From NCBI GenBank assembly GCA_035582835.1, contig JAYKAV010001245.1, positions 372,001 to 436,000 on the forward strand: a DNA stretch of 64,000 bases, written 5' to 3'. The notes below the pieces were generated by a model. It did not search any database. It saw only the letters and a list, made by a program, of their open reading frames with translations, and was not told the origin of the DNA. Origin of the DNA: Phoebastria nigripes (taxonomy: Eukaryota > Chordata > Aves > Procellariiformes > Diomedeidae). A program made the position numbers and the translations under genes. Positions 26,172 through 38,657 of the stretch are shown piece after piece. Position 1 is the first letter of the stretch. The number at the start of each line of letters is the position of its first letter.

Positions 26172-28039
26172 CTGGAGCATACAAAAACCAGTTACAGGCA
26201 TGGCCCATCCCAGCATTTTCTTCTTCCCCCGAACGCAAGGGGCAAATGCATGTTTGCTTTGGACTAATTACTCATACACATTCAACCTCAAAGCAGGTCT
26301 TATCATGGCATTAAGAAGATTATAAAAGCAGTCAGTGTAAGGCTGCCTGCCTTAACAGGGACACTGAAAGGGCTGCCAACTGCCTGGGTCCAGAAGCAGG
26401 GAGACCAGCTGGAAGGCAGGCTGAGGACGAAATTACACCTCCCTAAGTTCCATATTCAGAAATATGAACAGCTTCTCTTGCAGGGCTCAGAATTTAAAAC
26501 TTGATGAATTACAGAGTGAACACAGGCAGTTATTGACTTCATCCCTTACCCCTGTTAGTTCTGGGGTGTACCCTTGCTCATCCAAAGCCTAGCCTTAATG
26601 TAGTCTCAAAAACTCAAAAACGTTTAAGTAATTAGACCTAGAAAAAGTTTACTAGTAAATTGGCTTGACTATGAATTTATAAGAGCACAGAATTGTCTTA
26701 TTTATTTTGTTTTATGTTCCCAATGGGTGACTCATCTCAGGGGAAAGAGCATTTGACGAAAAACTCCCAATCATTATCTGCCTTCCTCAGGGATGGCCAT
26801 GGCTTTTTCTCTTTCTCACTGCTGACCTGTAGTGGGGAGTGTTGCTTTGAAATACAGCCTTAGACATGAGGCACCTTTTATGAAAGGGGAAGAAAAAAAA
26901 AGAAACAAAAAATAAAGAAATGGAAGCAACAACAAAACCGCATCTGCCTTCATGTGACAGAAACCCAGACCGGACTGGTTACTCACCTGACAAAACCAAA
27001 CTGATTCGTCTTTTTCTGGCAGAAGACTCAATCTCAGCCCCCATGTGTCTGTAGACTAAATCTGCCTCAAATTCTGATTTTAGGGTGTGCATGTTTTGAA
27101 CATGTGAGGTTTTAGGCTTCTCAGAGGAACAGAAATGCAAGTCTGAGCCAAGGCTTTGGGGTGATTTCTAAAGCAAGAGTGGAAAAAGGGTCTGAAGGTT
27201 TTTCAGTAGAATTTGTCTGTGCTTACTGGTGCCTCAAATTATTGTTATTTAAATACAGAAGGTTTATGTCAACTGCATGTTTGTGCATGGTAAATCCGAA
27301 AACAAAGTTTGACTTTAATAATGGAGTTGATAGCACTGAAACACTGAATCTAAACCCCTGTAAATATCAAATTCTTTTGTGGGTGCCCTCAAAGTCCAGA
27401 CCGTAATCCGTGCTCTTTGCATTGGATTTTCCCCTCTACTTCCTCCATTTCGGTTGAAAAAATGACAAAGTTAGCTAGTCAAACACACATGTACTGTCCA
27501 AATTCATGGAGAAAATGTGTTCATTTGAGTTCATTGCCCCAATTCATCAGCCTGATCTGGGTTATCAATCCGTGTCTGCATATACCAGACTATTTAAAAA
27601 TGGAAACTAGAAGAGCTTCTGACTGTTCCGTGTCAGGAGTGGAAAAGTGAGTCGTACAAGTCATTCAAACAGAGGTCTTAAACCAACTGAACACCTTGAA
27701 CTAACCGTAATAAAAATCTTCTTTCCTCAAATTTTACATGCAGCATTTGGCAACATTAGCTCCTTAAACACAGCTGCTTTTTTATTATTGCTTTAGCATA
27801 GGCATATGGTCAGTTCATAATGGTGATGTAAATGCTATGTATTATGTGTCCACATGCCATAGCATTGTAAACTCTTTGGCTAATACCAACAATAATAACT
27901 ATTAAAATATTATTCTAATAAAACAGTGACAATGATATACTAAAACCAGTGAATGGTCTAACCCAGGCATCCCTCAAAAAAAGGAAATTCTAGCTCTCTT
28001 AAACACGAGGCACAGACTAGGCATAGCAAGCAGTAGAAT
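26172..28039. other. Intergenic, AT-rich unique sequence
   Basis: No gene or repeat recognised. Short frames lack coding features. Confidence 0.55.
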
Positions 28040-28603
28040 TGTAGTCTGATCAGATCCATATGTTTGGGTTGGCTTTTGGGTTGCATTGGCATTGTTTGTC
28101 TTGGGGATTGGAGGCGCCAGGGGTGGTGGGCCCCGGGGGGGCTCGGTGAGATAAGTGAAGAGGTACATCCTTGAAACTAGATAAGAGCTACCAATTAACC
28201 CCATTGTTCCCCGCAAACTCCTCTAGAGTAGTCTGACCTATTCTGACCTATTCTAATTAGCACAGTAAAAACCCCACCCACAGGCAGGAAAGCCCACTGC
28301 CCAGCGAAGCCCCTTCCCCACTGAGTATGCGCAGTAAAAAGAAAGGACACCGCGACTTTAAGTGGAGGCGAGGCATTACAAGAACCAGTAGAAGCAAGGA
28401 TTACTAAATGTGGATGTAAAAAGTACTGATAACTGTTGCTCGGAATGTATACAATGCTTACTGTGTGTTAACTGAGGGGTGCTAACCTTGTGGAGTTACC
28501 ACCTAGCACCCATCTCTACACAGACATGCAATAAATATCTTGGCTCTGTGTGTGAGATTGGCTTATTGCACACCGGGTGACGGACCCTGTTTGAGGGACA
28601 ACA
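28040..28603 (+). mobile_element. Solo LTR of an endogenous retrovirus
   Basis: A 564-base unit begins TGTAGTC and ends GACAACA, which are inverted repeats with one mismatch. GAAT lies directly outside both ends (28036-28039 and 28604-28607), fitting a 4-base target duplication. AATAAA at 28530-28535 sits near the 3' end, where the R-U5 border is expected, and sets the orientation as plus. No internal gag, pol or env region adjoins either side, so this is a solo LTR left by recombination. The family is not assigned. Confidence 0.75.
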
Positions 28604-29494
28604 GAATAACTGAGTCACTGTACCTAGCAAGGCCTGATTTAAGATATCCCTAAGCTCAGATACTCGCCCCGCTCTCCCTCCCCCAGAAAACGAGTGTAAA
28701 ATATACATGTGGCTCAGTAGCTTTTAACATTCGCCTGGTGTGGACTTCACAGCGTACAAGGCTAACCTAGGCAAAACCAGGTGAGAGAGATGCATTTCAG
28801 CAGCAAGCACCACATTTAAACAAAACGTCACATCACGTCAAAAAATGCCACCCGTCCTTGATGCCAACATGAGCGAGCAGAGCTTTGCTGTGAGGTAGCT
28901 CTGCCGCGTGCTGTCGCGCGCCTCCGCGGCCCCGGGGACCGTCACAGCGCACCCCTTGCAGTGCTGGCAGGACTGGTGCTCCAGTGAGCAAACCAGTACC
29001 CAACACACCTGTTACTGTCATCCCCACTTGCTCTTTTTAGCTCCTCTCTCTCTCCTGATGCCACCTCACTTTCGGCTCATCGCAGTACCAGGTACCAGTC
29101 TGGATCCTGCAGCTTTTGAAAGCTGCGTTGAACTTCCAGCGCCGTAACAACGTGGCTACTGGAAGAAAGGGAGTTAAAGGCTTTGAAAAATTAAAATCTC
29201 ACACAAACTAGCAATGAAAGATTTATTTTTTAAGTTATCTACTCCTGAATACACATCTGCAACATACAGGTACAACAAAATATGGTTATAGGTGATAGAT
29301 GGGGCTCAACCAGTTGTTTTTTCAATCCCCACTTTGCAAGCCCTTGGTAAAAGGCCTGACTGTTCTTTTTAAAAAAGGGTGGGATTTTGGCTGAAATTCC
29401 CTCAGGACAAGAAGCAGATTCATAATCTAATCATTTATTTTCATAATTGCCTGCTATGTTATGGAGTGCTCCTATGAAGCTTTGGATGTTGCAG
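28604..29494. other. Intergenic, with a short CpG cluster
   Basis: About ten CpGs are packed into 28900-28955 in otherwise CpG-poor sequence. Nothing else is recognised. Confidence 0.45.
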
Positions 29495-29839
29495 CCTGAT
29501 TGTGAAACAAGTCCTTACCCATTATCTGCCAGCAATGTTTATGCACACAGAGCTAAAGCTCAGCCAAAATTTCATTACAGGAAGTCGAAAACACTGGAAG
29601 ATGAATGCAAAAAGCATTTGGTAGAAATTAAAGATACTGAAACAAAACCTTTTTCCCATATTGAATTAGGAACAGAATATGTTACAAGATTAAAAGGCAG
29701 AGCTAGAAGAGATGACCGAGATCATTTGGTTTGGCATTTTGCAGAACATGGACCTCAGACTTCCATGTTAACCCCCGCTGGAACCAGAGCATCTCTCTCA
29801 GCAGGAAAAAAAATGCAATCTATGGTAGTTATTAATGAG
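29495..29839 (+). other. Coding-like open segment, possible orphan exon or retrocopy
   Basis: The plus strand is open from 29447 to a TAA at 29849. A plausible exon runs from an acceptor-like TGTTGCAG ending 29494 to the donor GAG|GTTAGT at 29840, giving 115 codons in phase 0 at both ends; a second acceptor-like TTACAG ends at 29580. The peptide is charged and soluble with balanced composition, for example KTLEDECKKHLVEIKDTE, HIELGTEYVTRLKGRARR and DDRDHLVWHFAEHG. This is unlike the Pro/Ser/Cys-rich chance frames elsewhere. I do not recognise the family. No poly-A tail follows, so a processed pseudogene is not demonstrated. The old CR1-like repeat downstream is on the opposite strand and does not explain it. 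Confidence 0.4.
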
Positions 29840-29939
29840 GTTAGTTGTTAATTACTCTTTTTGTCAGACACTTGCACCTTATTTTTAATCTAAAGTGTTC
29901 CTGTCTTTGGCTCTTCTTGATGGATGATGCTATATATTT

Positions 29940-30240
29940 GTCTGTTAGGCTGAAGAATTATCTGCTAATAAATATTTGTTTCCTCTGTAGATATTCACAG
30001 GCTGCATTAGCCTTGGTTTTGATAAGATAAACAGACTCCTCTCCTTGAGGCTTCCTCATGTTTTCCATTTTTTTTGTCATCCTGGTAGTTCTTACTTGAA
30101 TCCCCTCCAATTTTTCAATATCCTTTTTGAATTGCTGACACCAGAAATGGACTCATTTGGCCAGCGTGCTGCTGCCAAACATGGAGGTAATATATCCTAC
30201 TTACTCCCACTCAATATTCCCCTGCCTTTAATCACTTGGC
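29940..30240 (-). mobile_element. Ancient CR1-like LINE fragment
   Basis: The blocks CATCCTGGTAGTTCTT, TTTTTCAATATCCTTTTTGA, ACACCAGAAATGGACTC and CTCAATATTCCCCTGCC follow the order of old amniote CR1/L3-type elements in reverse orientation. The copy is strongly diverged and its ends are uncertain; weak similarity may extend to about 30640. Confidence 0.55.
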
Positions 30241-33200
30241 AGAAGGGCTGGGTTAGCAGCTCGTGTTCAGCGTGGCCTCCAGCTCTTTTCCAGTCTGCCA
30301 CAGTTTCCTGGGAGGAAGCACTGCCCTTCCCCCAGAAGGATGCTCTGCACCCCATCTCCTCGGGTGTCTGGATTTGAGCTTGGCTGCATTAAGTGCATGG
30401 TTTTTAACAGCAGCCAGACTATCAGGTGATGCAGACTGCTGTGTGCCACTGCCCTATCTGTGCCTCATTTGCTGTTTCTCCTATCTGTATATCACTGGCA
30501 ACCTTCAGGAAGATGACAAAGCTTTAAGACCTATTTCATGTTCCTTCGAAGCAAAGGATCATATTTCTGTCACAGGCACAAGCACAGGCTCTTTGTTCAG
30601 GGATCTCTTCTGTCCCAATTTCTCTTCTGTCTAACTGCAGGTCCATTGCCACTGAACTATATACTATCACCAAACGGTAATAAGCAAACACACCAGGTTA
30701 CGTACAGATTAGGTTTAGTTCTGCAATGGATCGATTCTAGTTAATGAGATTGCTCAATCACAAAGAAATTTCTAGCAATCACTGGCTGGGAAGTTAAAGC
30801 ATTGCTTTGCTCCCCAAGGGATGTTGACCGCTTACTGACATTTCACGGGAAAGCACTGTTACAGTCCCCCCAGTGTGAATGCAGCAAATGAGACTGTATA
30901 TGCTTCTTAATAATGACTTTCTTCTAGTTACTCCTTATCCTTCTGTCACTCTTCTATAAGCTTTATAATTTTGGCTTTCCAAACTGCAAAGAGCAGTTTA
31001 AAACTTGTAATTTGCCTCTGGATGCTGTAATTGCACTTGGGTATGCCTGCATGTGCTCAGCTCACTGCAGACCTGCCAAACATCTCCACATTGGCACCAA
31101 ACTGCAATAACCTGCCAAATCCCACCAGAGATCCCCCAATCAGCCTGATATCAGCCTGCACCTGACATACTGCCTGCCATGGCAGTGCCCAGCCCTCCTG
31201 TCGCGGAGCCCATGCAGCTGGGATGGCTGAAACCCGAGGGGGGACTGTCACCTCTTCCAGNCNGGACCCAGAGCCGGGCTCACCCTGNGCCACCACGCAA
31301 CCGTGCCGCTGTCACTCGAGCCCTGTGCTGGGTTCCCAAAAACTGGGATGCCTGGAGATTGGCGGCCTGCTGCCCCACCAGCTGGAGGCAAGAGAAGTCT
31401 TATGAGCCAGATGAACCCCGTGGGCTGCAGCTCTCAGTGCGGTTAGTGAAAATAACTCAGTAACAGTGATAAGAAAAATGCAATTCGCTGTGGCATGCCA
31501 AAAGCGAGTCCCTGCTGAAGCTTGCCTGGTGCTCACAGGTAGGACACAGCACACACAGTAGCGTGGGCAGGAGAGATGGGCCAGCAGGACCTTGCTCCNG
31601 AGGGCCCACATGGGAAACGCGCGGGGAGGCTCGCTCCACGCAGCCATGGCTGCGAGCAGCACAGAGGGCAGCTCCATCAGCCCACCAAGCAGCTGCGCCC
31701 AGATTCAATTATTTCTTTTTCTGTTTGGCTGACCGACAGCGAGCAGAAGTGCTGTTTACTGTTAGGGGCAATTTGTATCATATATTTAGGCAGCAGTGGT
31801 GCATTGCATCACCATGAGCCACTGTGGTGCCTTTGCTCTCCCCTTCCTACCCCCTGGGCGCACACATGCATGGCACCTGACATCACTTGGGTGAGCTGCT
31901 GTACAGCAAGATTTTACCAGCTGGTGCTGGTTTAAAAGCTTTAACTGATCCTATTAACTGTCTTTGGAGAAACCCACCTTGCAACTCCGATGAGATCATG
32001 ACATCCTCAACGCCTCTGGAGGCCAGACGTTTCATTACGGGATGACTAATGGAGCAAAAAGCTTTTCTTCTTTGTGCATGCAGACAAAATCCACATCCCT
32101 GGAGACCACCCTTCCTGCCCCGCCCCCACGCGTCATTTTATACTGGATTTTAAACTACTGATTCTTAGGGAAAAAAACACGTCTGGTTTCAAGCTTCAGT
32201 GGAAACCAGCCCAGCGCAGCCCCCNGAGGCAATGCTGATAGGAAGCACTGGTCCACTGGGGCACCAGCGCTGAGCATGACACAGGAGCAGGCTCCAGAGG
32301 TGGACCCAAAGCTCTGCAGCTATGACAGTGAAGCAGCCGTGCCCCTGCACAGCCTAGGGAGGTAGAGCAGGAGGTGGTTGCTGGGCTATTGCTCCAACCT
32401 GGCAAGAGAAGAAGGAACAGAATTTCATCTCAAGCCAGGCAGTGGATTTACGCAGCCTGCGTGGCTCTGCACAGCCTGCCTATGGTCTCGTCCCACCCCA
32501 GCGTGGAGGGCTGCTCCGTGGGGAGCTGCGTGGCACAGCGCCTCTGCAGCGGTGGGCGACTGCGGGCGGTCCGGCGGTCTGTTTCACTGGCAGCACCAAG
32601 ATTAAGGCCGTCTCCAGCTGATCCCAAGATGAGGAGGAGGCTGAAGTGGCATAAATGCAACTTACGGTCTTCTCCATGCACACCTGAACCCAAGCAGGGC
32701 TTGGCTAGGCTTCAGCAGCCTACAGCTACAGCAGCCCATGGCACTGAGGTTCTTCTGCACTGCTTGCAGAAGCCGAGACGTCTGCACCTTTGTCACATTT
32801 CTGGTCCTGCTTGGTCTGTGTCCATACAGTGACACAGAAGGGCAGCAACATTTAAGCCAGGATTCACAGCCGCATGTGTCAGATCCCACAAAAAAAAGAA
32901 GAAAAAAAAGGAAGCAGATTCGTTCTTATTCAAGTGATACTGATGCAATACTATAAGCCTGCTTCGTCATAAGCTCTGAGATCAATGCCCAGGGAGTCCT
33001 GGACAGGAAGGGCTGCCCTGGTTAATGACAGTGTGAAGGATGCCAGGGAGCCACTAGTTATTTTTTGCCCTCACAAGGTGAATGCATTGCTCTACAGGTA
33101 CAGTAGTTTTTAACCGCTGGCCTGCATGTGCTAAAGAGTCACGAACATTCCTGATAAGCCTCTGCTCGAAACCTGAAAAGGCCAGGAAGTGTTTTAATGT

Positions 33201-35719
33201 AATTATTCTCAACTTTAAAAAAAGCACACAGAAGAAAGCAGGCTGCTTGCTTCCATTCTCTCCTTCCATCTCTGCTCAGCTCCTTTCCTTGGCTGGAAAG
33301 AGGTTTAAGACCCCCCCTGTCTTAATTGAGGGAGGTTGAACAGCAGGTTGAGCCAGATGAAAGCGACTGAAATACTACTAGAGCTTCAGCAATTCTCTGT
33401 TCTTATTTTTTTTTACACTCTTTCTCCTTTGCCACTGTCCTTTATTAAAAGCCTGTATTGATTTTTGTTATCTGTCCCTCTGCCTGCTCTCCCCCCTAGT
33501 CGCTCAGATGCTTACAGGAATTTAAATAGACTTTCAGAAATGGTGCTCTCAGTTCTGAAGGTTGTTTAAAAGGACACTGTCAAGATATTTCCTCCATTTA
33601 TATTTTAAAAGCTTGCTATCTTAAAATTTGAAGATATTTTCTTTTGACGGGATTGACGTTTAGCCAAGCATAGGTGAGATTCAGATTTCACTTATTACCT
33701 GGGCTATAACTGAACTAATATTTTTCCTTCATCGGAGAACTGCTACCAATATAAACATTCCTCACACTGTAATGTGATAAACTCAGGTCTTCTGCAGAAA
33801 AAACTAAAAATAAAAAAAAGGATCATGGCATTAACTTGCTGTTTTATGTAGTTATAGGAATTGCTGCTGGAGTCCCTTTTTTTCATTACTCCTTTGATAC
33901 CAAGATGCATGGGGAGAAAGGAAAAATCATCAACAAAGTCAAGCTTTCATTTCCTGCACTTACTAAAACAAACCCACCTTTTTCTGTGAATATTTGTTTG
34001 GAAATTGTACCATGTAACAAATCCCAACTGCAAACTACCTTCTCATTCTTCACTGTAGAATATGAAAATTGTTCTCAGGGAAAAAAAAAAAACCTAAAAA
34101 ATCAAGTATTATCTTTCATACAGCCATGTTGAATGATACATCTTTCTCCTTTCTCATTTGTTTTTGTTTTGTTACCAGGGTAATCTTGCCCACAAAGAAT
34201 GGTTCCTGACCAAGAGAAGCATATGGTAATGAGATAAGGGCCATCAATGGCTACAGCAGAGTAGAAGGAAATTTAGGAGATAACTAGATGAATAGGTTTT
34301 ACACAACCGAATGATGTGTGGAGGAAATGAAACTGGACTACAAAGCTTGCAGTATGTGACCCCATTATTCAAGTTTATCTGCAACATACAAGACCAATTC
34401 CCCTCTTCTCCATACTCATGATGTATTTCCACAGCATCTTATTTATTTCCTCGGTGACCCAGTTGCTACTTCACATCTCAGCTCTTTGGTTGGGTCCTAA
34501 AAAAACCCCACAAAATAATTGTAGCATAATTTCTTCTCTCTCTTCTCCTCCTTTTCTTTTCTCAATCTTTTCTTCCCACCATTTCCACAGTGCATTCACC
34601 AACCCGGCCCAACAGCATGTGACAGAGATTTTAATACTCTGGTCACGGATGTTTTCTTTTCTCCCTTGTCCTGTGCTCCAAGAGCACTGTGCTGCTGTGG
34701 GTTGGGAAGCGATGTCAGGCACTGCTGACATGATTTGGAAGTATTTAATCCCTTTACTGATGCCATTCTTACAATGATGGAGTCCCAACAGAGGGAGAAA
34801 AGAGCTTGTGCACACTGCAGAGCTGACCTGTGCCCGCACCGCGATGCTGGCCACCCTCCGCGGGCTCTGGCTCAGCTACGCAGCACAGCTGCATGTCAAC
34901 GACGGCGCAGGATCGTGAGAGGCACGCAGCCACCGCCACCATGGTCCCCAGGGCGCTGGTGAGGATGGAGGTCCCCAGCACTCCCCATCTATTCTTGTTT
35001 CAACAGAGGAACCCCCAGGCTTCCTCCCAAAGAGGATAAAGCAGCCGACTTGCAGGGGTCTCCTGTGCCTCCCAAGATGGCAAAAGAGAGAGGAAATAAT
35101 TCTCTCTGAGAGTCCCTAAGCTACGTCCTCTGCCAGCCTTATGCTGGGGGCACCTCTTCCACCCATCCAGGTGGGCGGTTTCTTCCTTTCAGGGTGCAGG
35201 GGATCAATCACACATACTGTGCTTGATCCCGTTCAAAGTAATTTAAATATCTCATTAAGGTAGCAATGGGTTTGTACACTGGTCCTACCCTCCCTTCAGC
35301 AGAGAGGAGAAAGATAGCACAAGTATCATAAGCATAGGCTTAAGCAAAGCATAAGACGATGGGCTTTGAAGCTAGCCTGTACTTTTCTTTGTGACTCAAA
35401 AGACCTAAACAGCAAACAAAATGTAAACACCCCGAGCCCACTGATGGTGGGCCATCAATCAGGTTCAGGAAAATTAAGGGCTCTCCTTGCAGATAGCTGA
35501 CTTGGAATTGCTGCCAGAGAAAAAACTGGTAACAAATATGGTTTGAGGTGTTTGTACTCTGATCATCAGGCCTGTTAATTAAGAAGCTGTTATTCGTTAC
35601 ACACAGACACCCCTCCAAAAACACCAAATCCTTCAAAAGCGGCTGCTCTGCTGAAGCGGTGAAATGCCATGTGCACGTATGTCAAAGGGTAGCTTCCAAG
35701 ACTGGGAACCTGCAGACAC
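30241..35719. other. Intergenic, unique sequence
   Basis: Alternating GC-rich parts (31050-31700, 32200-32800) and AT-rich parts. The 152-codon plus-strand frame at 32374-32832 and others are in GC-rich DNA and show no domain. No tRNA, repeat or gene recognised. Confidence 0.5.
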
Positions 35720-35960
35720 TAAGCTAATATAAATAAGAGATTATCATTGCAATGACTAACTCGCTATTAACTTGCTCTTAATTCAGCTGAAAGATTGATC
35801 AAGTTAGTATAAAGCAGCTATTCTGTTGGCTGTTCTGAAGTATTACATGTTTTTTAGCTGTTAACGGTAACAATTGTCCTAGTCTACAGTATGCTTGAGT
35901 GACACAAGTGTTACTCAGCTCAATTCTTATTAAGCAGTTGAAAGTCAGTTGAGCAAACCT
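35720..35960. promoter_or_regulatory. Candidate conserved noncoding element
   Basis: Unique AT-rich sequence with repeated short cores (AGATTATCATTGCAATGAC, CTATTAACTTGC, CTTAATTCAGC, TGATCAAGTTAG). It looks like enhancer-type DNA, but this is an impression from composition only. Confidence 0.25.
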
Positions 35961-37479
35961 TTTCGTTTTCTCACTTACTTTTGAGAGATGTTGCCTGGAG
36001 TTAACTCCAAATTAAGCTAACAAGGAGTTTACAAGTGAAAAGATACCACCAAGTGCTGATAGTTTCTAATACATGATGTCTTCCAGAAATAGCTTGGAGC
36101 TTCATTTCCACCTTAGTCAGAGCTGAACGGGCCAGCCGGGATTTTAGCCAAAACCAGGGTGGGTCGGAGACAGATGGAAAATTACAGATTACTTAAAAGG
36201 AAACAAAGGCAACATGCAAAATCTTGAGATGCCTTAGAAACATAAATGCTCACATAACGACTGCAGAGCTAGTACTGAAAAGCAGTTTCCTTGAGCAACA
36301 ACAAAAACCACCCATTTACTCCTGTGAAGAAGTGTAATCAAACAGATGTTTTCCTCACTTTTGCAAGACATTATCTCTTATAAGCTTTTGAATCACAGCA
36401 ATCTCTAAAGTAAAAATTGAGAAAATAATATGTATTTTTTCGCAGTATTGAAACTAAAAACATTCAGAGCTCTTTTGAGAGGGATGACTTCCTTGTGGTT
36501 TCGGTCAGTTCCAGTGAAGACTGAGGAGGAGGAATTTTCTGCACCCCTTCTTTGGTCTCCAGCGCNAAGCAGTACAGGCAGATGATACACCCAGAGATGT
36601 GCACATTTATAATTTTGGATCTATTTGTCATCTTCCTGCTAGGCCATTTACTCCATGCCTGCACACGTTTCAGTAAATGGAGGTGTGTGCAGTGGCTGAC
36701 TGCTATAAGCAGAACAGAGGGGGTCTAAGGGCCAGGCTGGCACTTTGGGGACATTCCTAGTGGGTGACTTCTAAAAGCATTCGGGCTACTTTTTTTCTAC
36801 TAAAGGAAGTGGGTTCACAGGATGGGTTTCAGTGCCAGCCTACAATCACCCGTGTAGAGAAAATGAAGAGATTGTCCTCATCAGTTGGCTTTTGTGACTA
36901 CTCTCCTGATATTACCTTTGCTGCCAGGGTCACTGTTATGAAGAAGTTGGGACAGAAGCAACTGCAGCTCAAACGCTGCCTGCTGTACACTTCTAGCTGT
37001 GGATAAATCCAACACAAATGCTTCTCCGTGTGCTCAGTGAGGGGAAGTTCCTCATGGGCACGGGAGGCTGGGGAGGTGGGACCCAGCCAGCCCAGCTCTC
37101 GGCATGGGNGGCCACAGCACCCTGCGTCAGAGCATCCTTGGGCATGGGCACAGGGAGCAAGGAAGAAACCAGCCAGGTTTTCTGGTAGAAATCTCCCTGG
37201 GTTTCACCGGAAATGATTCCTGGAAGACATTTTTATTTCCACAAACTGGTACAGTCTGATCTGAAAAAAAAAAAAAGCTTTCTCAGAGCCTTTTGTGTAG
37301 TTTTAACGTCTCTGAATGGCATCTGAAATGCAGGGCTTTCAGTTCTAGTAAGCAGATATACTGTTTTGGCTAGCTCAGGAGACTGTTCTGTAACTTCATC
37401 TTCGCTACTGAACTAGATGTTCCCTGAGTGGGAGGAACTGATATCTGAATTTCAAAGCAGTTAATAGTCTTACTTGCAC
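35961..37479. other. Intergenic, unique sequence
   Basis: No feature supported. An A13 tract lies near 37264. Confidence 0.5.
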
Positions 37480-37870
37480 TTTTTGCAATATTTGGAAAAT
37501 TGTAATTAACCAGCTTAGCTAATTTACGTTTTTAATATTTAAATGTTGCTTGTTACACAGAAGCTGATTGCTGTAGTAGCTTCATTCTGAAAGCTCATTA
37601 GAACTGCTAAAAGGTTTAAATACACACAGCTGAAGAAATACATGCATTTTTATAAGGCAGGTATTATGGCAATACTTTGAATTTCATTGGCCTGAACAAA
37701 TACACCAGCCTTCTGCAGGATTTTTTAATCAAGGTCATTTGCATTTGCTTGGAAAGGTACCTTGCTATTTTTCTGAGCTAAATACTTAAATGACATTAGC
37801 TAGCAGGGTTTTTAGGTTTATGTTTTTCACTGTCATTAACCTTCTATTATGACAGAGCCGAGGAAAATCA
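37480..37870. promoter_or_regulatory. Candidate conserved noncoding element with POU octamer
   Basis: Unique AT-rich block containing the octamer ATTTGCAT near 37737, plus TTGTAATTAACC, GCTAATTTACG, GACATTAGCTAGC and GTCATTAACC. The mix of POU- and homeodomain-type sites suggests an enhancer; conservation not testable here. Confidence 0.3.
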
Positions 37871-38616
37871 GACAGGAGCCCTTTTGTGCTGCGTGTGATT
37901 CAGGCAGGATGTAGATAACACATGGACAGGAGGAGTGAGACTGGCATCTGGAATTTTCTTTTAAAATGTACCAATATTATTTAAGTACATGATCTCTTTA
38001 CTTAAGGATGTATGCTTCTTTTCCTAAGCTGGGATGAAAGGAATTCCTGTGGGATGAGAAGACCAAGTATTACCTGCTGACTGGAGAAGGTAATGCAGAT
38101 GAAAGGATAAGAGGGGGCGACCAGAGAGGAAGGACGTGGCAGGGACATGCTCCTTGTGCTGGGTGACATGGTGTGACCTGACACGGGCACGAGGACAAGA
38201 CAGAGGTCTGGGACAAAACAGCTTCTTGCTATTTTCAGTCTTGNATTCCAGCCCCATCCCGGCCAAACCAGGGGGTCGGATCACTCTGGCAGTGGGGCTG
38301 CTTTGCTTTTTAAACTCTTTTTACCAGCACGTGTGATAAAGCTGTTAGCTGCTGTGGTAACACAGTTCACATTTTCCTTCTTTTTTTCCCCCCTCTGTCA
38401 TGTTTTACCATTTTGTGGTTATTCTTCCTGCTCTAGTAGCTCCTCTTCCCAAAATGTAACTGATTCCTATCCATAAATACCACACAAATGCGTGGAGTGC
38501 CAGATTATGATTAGGAAACCATCAGTGGGCACATCTGAATGTGTAAATACCCCTTTGTTGTTAGGGCTTTTCTGTCTGTTCAGCTATTTGGGAAAAACAC
38601 CCCAGAAGCCAAAAGC
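37871..38616. other. Intergenic, unique sequence
   Basis: No gene, repeat or other feature recognised. Confidence 0.5.

Positions 38617-38657
<41 letters not shown>
38617..38657. repeat. (TA)n(CA)n microsatellite
   Basis: About eight TA units pass directly into about thirteen CA units. Confidence 0.98.

Noticed and set aside
32374..32832. 152-codon plus-strand frame
   Set aside because: Opposite strand is also open in several frames and no family is recognisable.
33836..34132. 98-codon plus-strand frame starting with a hydrophobic stretch
   Set aside because: Considered as a small membrane protein, but no splice, promoter or family support and the AT-rich tail is low complexity.
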